The notes beneath the pieces are model-generated. The model was not told the origin of the DNA and ran no database searches. It saw nothing but the letters and a program-made list of their open reading frames with translations. The position numbers and the translations under genes were made by a program. Shown piece after piece: positions 56,429-64,000 of a stretch of DNA of 64,000 nt. Source of the stretch: Calocera cornea HHB12733 (lineage: Eukaryota > Basidiomycota > Dacrymycetes > Dacrymycetales > Dacrymycetaceae); assembly GCA_001632435.1 (NCBI GenBank), contig KV424050.1, positions 25,670 to 89,669 of the forward strand, read 5' to 3'. How positions within the stretch are numbered: position 1 is the first letter of the stretch; the number at the start of each line of letters is the position of its first letter.

Positions 56429-56914
56429 ATGTCGCACCACTCGCATTCCAAGCCCGCTTTCTACCCCGAACCGCTCACTCAGCCGAGCTTCCAGTCAAGC
56501 GACCCGGACTACCTACCCCCCACTGCCCCGATCCTAACCCACCTCGCCCTCCTCCTCCTACACACGGCCTTAATCCCCATTCTCTCCCTCCTCCTCATCC
56601 TGCATCTCCTACTGTCTCCAATCCTCTGGCTTCTCACTATTACCCTTGGCGACGCTGAGGGTCTAGAAGGCGGAGAAGCAGCCTGGGTGTCCAGGTGGGG
56701 CCAGCGCCGCGTGTTTCTGAGAAAAGTGAGGTGCGCGGGGATAGCCCTTCGTCCCCGGCTCGAGCTTTCAAGGGAGAAGCGGGAAGAGGCTCGTCGGCGT
56801 TCCTTCTACGACTCCAAACCATCCGCCCACCTCGCCAAAGAGGGTACGGACGACTACTTCCAACTACGCCAAGCTACGCAAGACTATCGAGCTGGGCAAC
56901 TGAGAGCCCCGTAA
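56429..56914 (+). CDS. Small hypothetical membrane protein
   Basis: 161 aa, single exon. Not a family I recognise. Seen: polar N-terminus with many Ser, Pro and His (1-34); two adjacent hydrophobic segments (ILTHLALLLLHTALIPILSLLLILHLLLS cut by Pro, and PILWLLTITLG, about residues 35-75), which could be one hairpin. Then a charged cytosolic C-terminal half (EKREEARRRSFYDS, DDYFQLRQATQDYRAGQL). Codon use and the uninterrupted frame fit a real gene, and the ATG follows a short AT-richer upstream. It is convergent with HAS1, whose stop is 100 bp away. Could also be the last exon of a longer gene, but no upstream exon was seen. Confidence 0.55.
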   Translation: MSHHSHSKPAFYPEPLTQPSFQSSDPDYLPPTAPILTHLALLLLHTALIPILSLLLILHLLLSPILWLLTITLGDAEGLEGGEAAWVSRWGQRRVFLRKVRCAGIALRPRLELSREKREEARRRSFYDSKPSAHLAKEGTDDYFQLRQATQDYRAGQLRAP

Positions 56915-57014
56915 GGGCAGAGCACGGAATGGGATTGACTACGGTCGTAGTACATCCAGCTCCGGTGACAAGTACTGTACAATGTCGAATAATATTGTAC
57001 AGAAGAGCATGACG

Positions 57015-58793
57015 CTATCGACTCCACTGCACACTATCGGCCCCGTTCTTCATGCTCGGCTTACGATACACCTCCTTCTCCACAGCACCCCTGCCCAATT
57101 GTTCTACGCGCCGCTTCTTACTCTGCCGCCCTCGGCCCTCAAAGTCGCCCGCACCGTCGGTCGCACTGTTCACAATGTCGGCATCCGGATGCGTCCCATT
57201 GATAACGTCCTCCTCCTCGTGGTCGTCCCTTCTACGCTTGTTTTTGATACCGACATTGATGTTGACCCGCGGAGGGACCGCGAAGCCGAACGCTTTGCCG
57301 ACTTTTGAGAGGTCGAGCGCGTTCACGTCGAATATCTTCTTCAGGCTGTATGATGCATATGCCTGCAGGTACGATCGGTATCCATCCTTTGCAGATTGGT
57401 GCAGATAGTAGTTTTTGGATATGAGCTTTTCCAGCTGGATGCGTTGTTAGATGGGTGCTCATCGAAGTAGGCGAACTGCTTACCTGTGTTTGCACATTTG
57501 CGATACGTTCCGCGGGGAAGCTGTACTCGTTCAGAGGCACCTTTGCTTCCTTCAAGAAGCGCAGGAAGCCGAGCTCGCTCGGCAGGAGGAACATAAGGCT
57601 CTTTCCGTCCTTGCCAGCTCTGGCTGTCCGGCCGACACGATGAATATAGTCTCGCGGATCATCAGGGGGGTCGAACTGCACGATCCAATCTACTTTCGGG
57701 ATATCCAACCCGCGCGCCGCGACATCAGTGCAGAGAAGGATACCGCTGGAGGCATTGCAGAACTCGAAGAAGGTATTGGTCCGCTTTTGTTGCTTTTGCT
57801 TGCCGTGTAGGTCCAGCACTGGTACGTCGATGTAGTTGAGCAGCTCGGAGTGATACTTCACGGAGCTACAGGACGAGAAGAAGACGATGACCTTCTTCTT
57901 CAGGTTCTTCTTCAGGAAAGTGAAGAGAAGGAGGAACCGACGGTCGGACGGGCAAACGACGTAACCTTGGGTGAGAGTTGTCACGGTAGATGTCGCTTGT
58001 GTTGCAGCGACGTCGATGAAGAGAGGTCCAGGACGAAGGGAGATTCGGGCCAGATCCGACACTTTGTTCGTCTGGGTGGCAGAGAAGAGCATAGACTGTC
58101 GGTTATCTGGCGGAGGATCAGCACCAAGTGCGAAGGAAGTTGCTAAGCGGGCGTACCGTTGGGGAGCAAGGCAATGATCTGTCTCATCTCGTCCTCGAAC
58201 CCAATCTCAAGTATCCGGTCCGCTTCATCAATGACCAACGCTTTCAAGTTTTTAAAAACGAAGCCCTTCGTGTTTCGCAGGTGATCCAGCACTCGGCCAG
58301 GAGTACCAACGATGAGATTGACCCCCTTTACAAGCTTGTCCGCCTCGGCCTTCCTGTTAGCGCCGCCCATGACGATGCCGTACGTTTGCGAGTGGCCATG
58401 GGAAAACAATTCCTTGACTACTCCGAAGATCTGGAGGGCGAGTTCGCGGGTGGGAGTGAGGATGAGCACACCGGTCCCGTTGCGCGGTTTGAACTTGAGC
58501 CTGCTGAGGAGCTCGACCGAGGGAAGGAGGAATGCGAGTGTTTTGCCCGAGCCGGTCTTGGCAGCGCCTAGGACGTCCTTGCCAGCCAAGAGAGGGGGGA
58601 TGGTGCGCTCTTGTACGGGTGTCATCGTTTTCATGCCCATGGCGTCCAGGGCAGCCAGGGTGGCAGGGGAGAGGTCGAGGTCGGTGAAGGGCGGTCTGCC
58701 CGCTTCCTCGGGAGAGAGTTGCTCGACAGCATCAGCATTAACGGCCTCCGAGGGAGGTGATGATGGGCCGGCGTCGTTCTCCATTTGAACCAT
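57015..58793 (-). CDS. HAS1: DEAD-box ATP-dependent RNA helicase Has1 (DDX18)
   Basis: Nucleolar helicase needed for 40S and 60S pre-rRNA processing (family knowledge). Seen in order: [18 protein letters not shown] with Q-motif [20 protein letters not shown] (Walker A); PTRELALQ (Ia); GTPGR (Ib); VIDEADRIL (DEAD); [10 protein letters not shown] (SAT, start of exon 2); [17 protein letters not shown] (V) and [11 protein letters not shown] (VI). Then [34 protein letters not shown], the Has1/DDX18 C-terminal extension, and [15 protein letters not shown] basic tail with KNKRRRDD and KKRRVEQ provides nuclear or nucleolar signals. Three or four exons with short introns near 58100-58155 and 57425-57485. 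Start ATG 58793 ([12 protein letters not shown]). All helicase motifs intact; housekeeping gene. Confidence 0.94.
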
Positions 58794-59145
58794 TGCACAA
58801 TTACGAGGAGTTGTGCGTCGCAGGTACAGAGGGGAGTCGACCTGCTGTGACAGGACCGTATGGCCGAAGTGGTGCACATGCACCGTCGCAAAAATGTGAA
58901 GTGTCCTGTTGCCCTAGCGGGAGCAATTACCCGATGATGTCGGGGGTCGGGTTCGCGTCCAACGTGGGCCTTGCCTTGTCAACAGTCGTCTTCCTGCCGT
59001 CCTCCAGCGCCCTCGCTGCCCCAACGCTCTCCTGAACACCGTCGTCCCTCTTTGCCCTAACCTACTACACTCGTTCTAGTTCCCCGATTTCTCATAAATA
59101 TCTCTGTGCGCGCTGTCGATACGCTCCCCAGGTGGAAGTAATCCG

Positions 59146-60765
59146 ATGGCCACCTATAACGCGCACTACGACGACCAGTCTCGATACCAACAACCAGCTC
59201 CCTATCAGTCTTCAACCCACCTAGTGGACTATCCCCTCCCCGATGATCCAGACAGAAAGGCGTACAGCCTTGAAGAAGAGTACGAGATCGAACCTCGTCG
59301 AAACCCTTACACACACAATACAGCCCCCCCCCATGTCGTATACGACTCATCCTCGCCGCCCGTTTACCCGCCAATGCGAAAATCATCACAGGCATCCTCA
59401 ATAGACGTCTCGGACATCATTGACTCGTATGACGATCATGAGCCGAGCTCTCTACCAGATCGCAAGACCGATGTCGTCGTCACTCTCCCTCCTCCCACCC
59501 GCCGCGCTTTCTGGCGATCTGTGCGTTTCCATCACTTGACCTCCGTTCGTCACGACTAACTGTGCTCGGCTTCAGTTCATTCCTGCATCACTCGCATGTC
59601 GACTCTATCTCCTTGTCGCACTTCTGGAGACGTTTGTGGACGTCGCTATCGAAGTTGAGCTCTGGTTCCGCGTCCACAACGCCTCCAAAGCAGCTCCCAC
59701 TAGCGGTCTAAACGGAGACCGACTGCCGATCTACATTTTCCTCTTTGGCCTCGCGCATGCCTATCAGTTTATACTCGCTGTGGATGCGGTACGCAGCAGG
59801 AACATGCTGCAGATCGTGTTCTTGGCCATCTTCAACGCTCTGTTCATTGGCTACTCCGTCCTCCAAATCTCCGAGGTACAGAGCGCCCTCCCTGCCGGCA
59901 CTCCGGGCCTTGTCTCCATTCCGATCAACATCGTGCTGCTTCTGGTACCGATTGTCATCGCCGTTGCTGAGGTGGCATATCTACTGCTCTCCTGGAAGAT
60001 TCACACCGAGTTCGGTTGGGACAACTACAAGCTCCTGGGCGCTGATCGGAGGATCAAGAAGATGTTCCTGCACTTCCAGGTGTTCGAGTGTTTGCTGAAG
60101 TTCGACGTGTACTTTTGGATTGGCTTCTCTGTTCAGGTTGGTGCAAACGCATCTGTGCGGTAGACGTCACTGATGGACTATGCAATGGTAGTTCATCTTC
60201 CTATCGCTGGACGCATCAGACATCGAATATCCCCTCACGATCGCAGCCCTTCCGATATCTCTACTGTTACTCCTGGAGGGCCATCTGGCAGCGCGTTTCG
60301 AGAACGTCTGGCTGATGGCATCCTTCATGGTCGGAACTCTAGCCGCCTGTGTTTACTTTGCGTACAAGGTGGGTCATCACTGTTTTACGTGCTTCATGCG
60401 CTCATGGCCTTCATTACAGCTTGTGCGCATCCTGATGGAGCGGTCTGAGCCTTCTTTTTTGAGTGTATGGAAGTCGTTGGTCGGGTTTTGTGAGCATAAC
60501 CCCATCTATCTTGACCTATTCTGATCGTCTCTAGCGAGCGCGTGCATTGCCCTTATCATTCTTACCTTCGTTATGGCTTGTATCGTATTCTTCAACTTTG
60601 GGAAGGGCCTGAAACGTCATTGTATGCGCAACTCCCTCGCTTCATCACAGTTTTACTGACGCCTTTATAGGGCAGAAGAGCAAACGAACCGTCGACCCCT
60701 CTACTTCTCGGAGAGTCGAAGGGGATCCCAACTTCCGCAACCCGAATCGAATGAGCATCGAATGA
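59146..60765 (+). CDS. UPF0658-like Golgi-type multi-pass membrane protein
   Basis: Function unknown; fission-yeast relatives are annotated as Golgi membrane proteins. About six exons. Residues 1-125 are cytosolic, rich in Tyr, Pro and Asp (DDQSRYQQPAPYQ, SIDVSDIIDSYDDHEPSSLP). Membrane segments: ACRLYLLVALLETFVDVAIE, YIFLFGLAHAYQFILAV, IVFLAIFNALFIGYSVLQI, IPINIVLLLVPIVIAVAEVAYLLL, VFECLLKFDVYFWIGFSVQ, PLTIAALPISLLLLLEGHLAA, LMASFMVGTLAACVYFAYK and ALIILTFVMACIVFFNFGKGLKRH. The motif FGWDNYKLLGA and the ending NFGKGL are shared with the 38-kb gene. The last exon encodes a basic tail GQKSKRTVDPSTSRRVEG ending MSIE at 60763-60765. Exon junction RSFIPASLACRLY checked. Start ATG 59146. Confident gene, no known activity. 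Confidence 0.82.
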
Positions 60766-60942
60766 TCGGTGCATGGACCTTTCCACTCATCTTCCTCGCT
60801 GTGTTTCGATCGACTCGGTGCTGCTGGCAGCACCTGAGACGGCAATGTGTATTATATCGAGTACAGAAGTGGACTGCTATTATCGCCTCCCTTACTTGAG
60901 ACCGTATCGTTATGGAGCTGTTGTTAGGGGTCTCTCGTCTGA

Positions 60943-61686
60943 TCACAATGCTAAACATACACAAGTAAGCAGCGCCCCTTCGAAATAAGCAGTGTGGCCT
61001 TCGCGCACCTTGCTGGAAGCAGTCGAACTTCGAAGTGACGGAGTTGAGTCGAACGACAGCACCACGTCCTCCTCGGGAATCGGTACTAGTGGACCTTGCA
61101 GGAAGTATATGGCACCTTTCTCCGCATCGATGGTTCTGAGGTATGGCAGAGGCGCTCCGCCCGCTGTCGCTTTGTTCGGTGCGACGTTTGCTGGCGGAAC
61201 ACTCGATCTTCGCCAAACAAAGCAGAGTAACACGCCCACGGAACCGAGGAAAAGAGCACCAGAGAGAGCTGCGATGATGATGATCAACGCTGCAGGGTAT
61301 CAGTGTGAGGTCACCCAGTCTGGCAGGAATGCAACGCACTGCTCTCAGGCGCTCCGCCCTCATTCCTTCGCAACAACAATGCTGAATCATCCACCCAATG
61401 GGATCGGGGCAGCATTGCTCCGGGAGGCCACATTTATGGGTTTTGGTACTTGTAGATGATGGCTTGTTGCGATCTGAGGAAGACGTATTAAAGGGAATTT
61501 GAAGCAGTTTCGTATTGACCAGCCGCTAACCACCGCACGCGGCATCATATAGCTGCGAACAGCGTAGAGTTTTCTTCGGCTATGTTCGAAGCAATGAACG
61601 AGACAAAGCCCACGGAACCAATTGAAGCCAACTTTCGAGCTACGTCGTTTCGTTTCAACATCGCTGCAAGCCATTCGAAAAGCCAA
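60943..61686 (-). pseudogene. Possible fragment of a single-pass surface protein
   Basis: The minus strand at 61287-60990 encodes IIIIAALSGALFLGSVGVLLCFVWRRSS, a clear membrane segment with stop-transfer arginines. A cytosolic stretch follows (PYLRTIDAEKGAIYFLQGPLVPIPEEDVV). A GT-AG intron (about 61293-61385) would join it to an upstream SRSNAAPIPLG segment, the usual approach to a membrane helix in basidiomycete Ser-rich surface proteins. Upstream of 61686 I find no signal peptide or convincing start, and the frames are broken, so this is probably a truncated remnant or an exon pair of an unrecognised gene. Low confidence in the exact limits. Confidence 0.35.
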
Positions 61687-61779
61687 TCAGGAGCGGAAAT
61701 GGGCCTGGCTCCGTAGGTGTGGTGTTTAATTGCGATGAGCTGAAGTGGATCATATTGGATTTTACAGTGTCAAATTCGC

Positions 61780-63091
61780 TTAACTGTTCTCCCCGTAGTG
61801 CTCTTCGAAGATCTTCCTGGAGAAGGACCCGAATGTCTCGTCTTTGCCGATCGGTTGGGTGACGTCTGGCTGCATAAATACGGCAAAAGTCTCCCGAGAT
61901 ACTGGTCCCCTCCCAGGATTCGATCCTACTCTAACACAATGTGGTGTTGCCCGCAATTTTCCTGTGGTGGCAATCAGTATCCGCAACACAGGGCGGTGCA
62001 TTCGCCCACCCTCGGTGGCTCGTTCCAATGCTTCGCCTGTTTGGAAAGCCAAATGGTCGGCGGGTATATTGACCTTCGTGAGCGTTCCCCCTCGGGTTTG
62101 AATATACAGACCTGAATCGGGAGATGGAGATGGAACGACTTTGTCGTCTCTTGACCCGTCCGAGGAATGCGAGACATACATCGCAGAGCAAAGACCGGTG
62201 AGCAGCGAATGGTCGAGATGGAAGCCGCACCAACTGTCGACCGGTTCTTCAGCACTTTCTTCGGCAGAGCGATTGTCTTGCGGAAAGTAGTGAAGCAGTC
62301 GTGCTTTGGTGGTCTGGGACGTAGCAATCAGAGACTCCAGAGACACAGAGAGGTCTGCGAGATGAGGGGAAGCTGATGGGAGCTCAGAGAACTTCTCGAG
62401 ACTTTCGGGCTTTGCACGAACCAAACGCTTGGCAGGCGATTGCTAATTGGCACCCAACCTTGAAGATGAAGCTGCCGAGGCGAGTTAGACCGTCAAGCCG
62501 GGTCAGAGGAGCGTACCAACCCTCCAAGCGCCTTGAAAGCCTCCTCAAAGCCTTCGACCCCCTGTTCATTCTTTGCGGGCCAGATGTTGTCGTGGTAGTA
62601 TTCGGGAAAAGCGGTTTGGAGCTCTCCAGGAACAACAGGACTGTCGATGACAGGATTCGCGTAATACGATCCCTTCAACAGATCTTTTTTCGAAGGTCAG
62701 GTGGGGCTCATATGCCTGTGAGTCGTTGTGTTGCCGCACCAGGTCGCCCATTCATGACTTCCTTTCCATGCGACCAGCCAAAGCTATGTATGTACACATA
62801 AGTGCTATACATCCACATGACAGGCGGGACGCCACGTCCGTACCTATAGTTGCTTTTCGGATCCACGTACAGCTCCTTTCTGGGTTCCGGCAAGGATGCA
62901 AATTGGTTGGCAAGAAGAAGCAGTCTCTCTCGGAGGGCCGGATAGCCGGGCAGGTCCTTGACGAGAACGATGCCGAGACATTCCGGACCAGAGCCAAACG
63001 CTTTGCTTATCGCGTCATGAAGTGTTTCTGGTCGACTGATAAGATCGTTGTAAGAGATCACAACTGTACCATCAGCAACGGCGAGGGACAT
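61780..63091 (-). CDS. 2-oxoglutarate/Fe(II)-dependent oxygenase, isopenicillin-N-synthase-like
   Basis: Non-haem iron oxygenase; substrate unknown. Six exons reconstructed. MSLAVADGTVVISYNDLIS begins the N-terminal DIOX_N-type region (SKAFGSGPECLGIVLVKDLP). A splice gives NYSFGWSHGKEVMNGRPD, another DLLKGSYYANPVIDSPV. A 67-nt intron with a GTTCGT donor near 62358-62425 joins CQAF to DLSVSLESL and removes an apparent frameshift. Metal ligands: WCGFHLDHSLLTGL (His-x-Asp) and RATPHCVR (distal His), the latter restored by the last intron. The 2OG-binding Arg is in VSRETFAVF. End KIFEEHYGENS. About 380 aa, normal. This clade is widespread in fungi and differs from classical IPNS, so no antibiotic role is implied. 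Start ATG 63091. Confidence 0.82.
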
Positions 63092-63301
63092 AGCGGCCGT
63101 GACTCGTAGGCAGGTAGAGTTGGTCTAAGTAGAAACTAGGACAGCGTGAACGAGCACGCAAGCCAGGCCGCAGATTGAATTTCCTGTGAACTTATAGCCG
63201 AGGGGTTGCAGAGAACGTGTGACGTCCCGTTGCGCGCCGCGTGTGCTCGGTCGCGGATCCAACGGAAGGAGAGACGCGCCCGAGTCCCGCATCATACTGT
63301 A

Positions 63302-64000
63302 CTAGGGTAACCCGGCTCGCTTCGCTCATCGTTTTTAATTGAAAGGAGGAATTTTTTTGGGTTATTTACATTGAGAACGGTATCACAGAACTGTAAGGAC
63401 TTCAGGATATACAACATTTGGGGTGGAAATATGTATGGGTCTATCAGTAGGCTGTGGTGGTAAAAGGACTTTGACTGCCCGTGCAGTTGTGCAGCGTGAA
63501 AGTGCAACATACAATTGGCCATGTGAGAAAACCGGCATGCGCAGGTCAAGACCAACATTCTTCACTGACTGACCCTGGGACTTGTTGATTGTCATTGCAA
63601 AGGCAAGCCGGACTGGGAACTGCTGGCGCTTCATTGTAAAAGGCAAATCATCTTCAGATGGTATGAGTGTAATGCGGGGTATGAATGTCGTGGTTCCGTT
63701 GTGCTCTCCACCCAGCAGGCGTACTTCCAGGACATGCCGTGTTGCTTGAATCAGACGCATGCGTGTGCCATTACACAAACCTTGTGCTGGTGCAAGATTG
63801 CGCATGAGTATGAGTGTACATCCTATCTTGAGGTGTAGCTTGCTAAGTGGCAGGCCAGGTACTTTGAGTGAGTTGAGGTATTCAACTGGGATATCCATAG
63901 GCCCATCTGCACTGGGCTCCTCAACCACAGAGTCTGCTGATAGGAATATCTTGCGCTCTCCTGGCAAGAGTGAGAGGACTTCTGCATTGAGATCATCCAC
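63302..64000 (-). mobile_element. Helitron, 3' terminal part (continues beyond window)
   Basis: The element runs on the minus strand and enters from the right edge. After the helicase stop at 63383 about 80 bp of AT-rich sequence lead to GAGCGAAGCGAGCC, then a small stem GGGT-T-ACCC and the terminal CTAG (63305-63302), which fits the Helitron CTRR end. The next host base on that strand is T, as expected for insertion between A and T with no target duplication. The 5' end and the Rep (HUH) domain must lie outside the window. Confidence 0.7.
63383..64000 (-). CDS. Helitron Pif1-like helicase, C-terminal part (partial)
   Basis: Open at the window edge; 205 residues seen. This is the last third of the SF1B helicase of a Helitron Rep/Hel protein, used for rolling-circle transposition. 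Motifs: LHLKIGCTLILMRNLAPAQGLCNGTRM, the Pif1-family segment before motif V; FPVRLAFAMTINKSQGQSV (motif V); and FSHGQLYVALSRC (motif VI). Walker A and B are beyond the edge. The frame is intact to a natural stop, with no introns and lower GC than neighbouring genes, so the element may be young. Cellular PIF1 is unlikely because the LHLKIGC/NLAPAQGLCNGTR style and the adjoining CTAG end are Helitron traits. Confidence 0.88.
   Translation of the reverse strand: MDDLNAEVLSLLPGERKIFLSADSVVEEPSADGPMDIPVEYLNSLKVPGLPLSKLHLKIGCTLILMRNLAPAQGLCNGTRMRLIQATRHVLEVRLLGGEHNGTTTFIPRITLIPSEDDLPFTMKRQQFPVRLAFAMTINKSQGQSVKNVGLDLRMPVFSHGQLYVALSRCTTARAVKVLLPPQPTDRPIHISTPNVVYPEVLTVL

Noticed and set aside
62358..62430. 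Frameshift in the 2OG oxygenase between CQAF and the next open frame
   Set aside because: A 67-nt intron from GTTCGT to CTCGCAG gives CQAFDLSVSLESL in frame.

Overview
The window is nuclear DNA of a filamentous basidiomycete, most likely Agaricomycotina. The evidence is many short introns (about 47-70 nt, one of 188 nt), GC-rich exons, a sterol C22-desaturase P450 (ERG5/CYP61), an SSK2-type MAPKKK, EPL1, a Zn2Cys6 factor, GPI-anchored wall proteins and a Helitron end at the right edge. I read all genes directly. Splice sites were accepted when the joined frames restored family motifs. No tRNA, rRNA or CRISPR array was seen.

Layout. 0.2-4.8 kb: two tandem minus-strand amidase paralogues with the same nine introns. 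5.0-6.3 kb: a decayed, N-terminally truncated MFS drug-efflux pseudogene. 6.6-10.1 kb: EPL1 of the NuA4 acetyltransferase. 10.1-13.2 kb: gene-poor. 13.3-14.2 kb: a secreted Ser-rich GPI protein. 15.6-17.3 kb: ERG5, with an assembly gap just upstream. 18.8-21.1 kb: a single-pass membrane protein. 22.0-24.0 kb: MFS transporter 1 (four introns). 25.1-26.1 kb: a secreted GPI-type protein. 26.7-28.1 kb: a Utp12-domain protein with an acidic tail. 29.9-31.8 kb: MFS transporter 2 (the same four introns). 33.2-37.8 kb: the SSK2-like MAPKKK. 38.0-40.2 kb: a multi-pass membrane protein.

The most unusual part is 40.9-49.3 kb. Two degenerate arrays with a strict 18-bp period and a TCCGC core, both in the same orientation, bracket three genes: a DEDDy 3'-5' exonuclease, a Zn2Cys6 transcription factor, and a divergently transcribed, completely intronless MFS transporter 3. 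Its two intact relatives and the pseudogene have introns at shared sites.

The right third holds a GH30 glycosidase, a Pom33/TMEM33-like protein, a GH72 beta-1,3-glucanosyltransferase with an X8/CBM43 domain, a small membrane protein, the HAS1 helicase, a second membrane protein distantly related to the one at 38 kb (UPF0658-like), a doubtful membrane-protein fragment, a 2-oxoglutarate/Fe(II) oxygenase and a Helitron 3' end with its Pif1-like helicase running off the window.

Functionally the window mixes housekeeping genes (EPL1, Utp12, HAS1, ERG5, SSK2, Pom33) with an accessory set of duplicated efflux pumps, duplicated amidases and wall-modifying enzymes. The MFS family with its neighbouring Zn2Cys6 factor looks like a small detoxification or secondary-metabolite export module, but no biosynthetic core enzyme is present.
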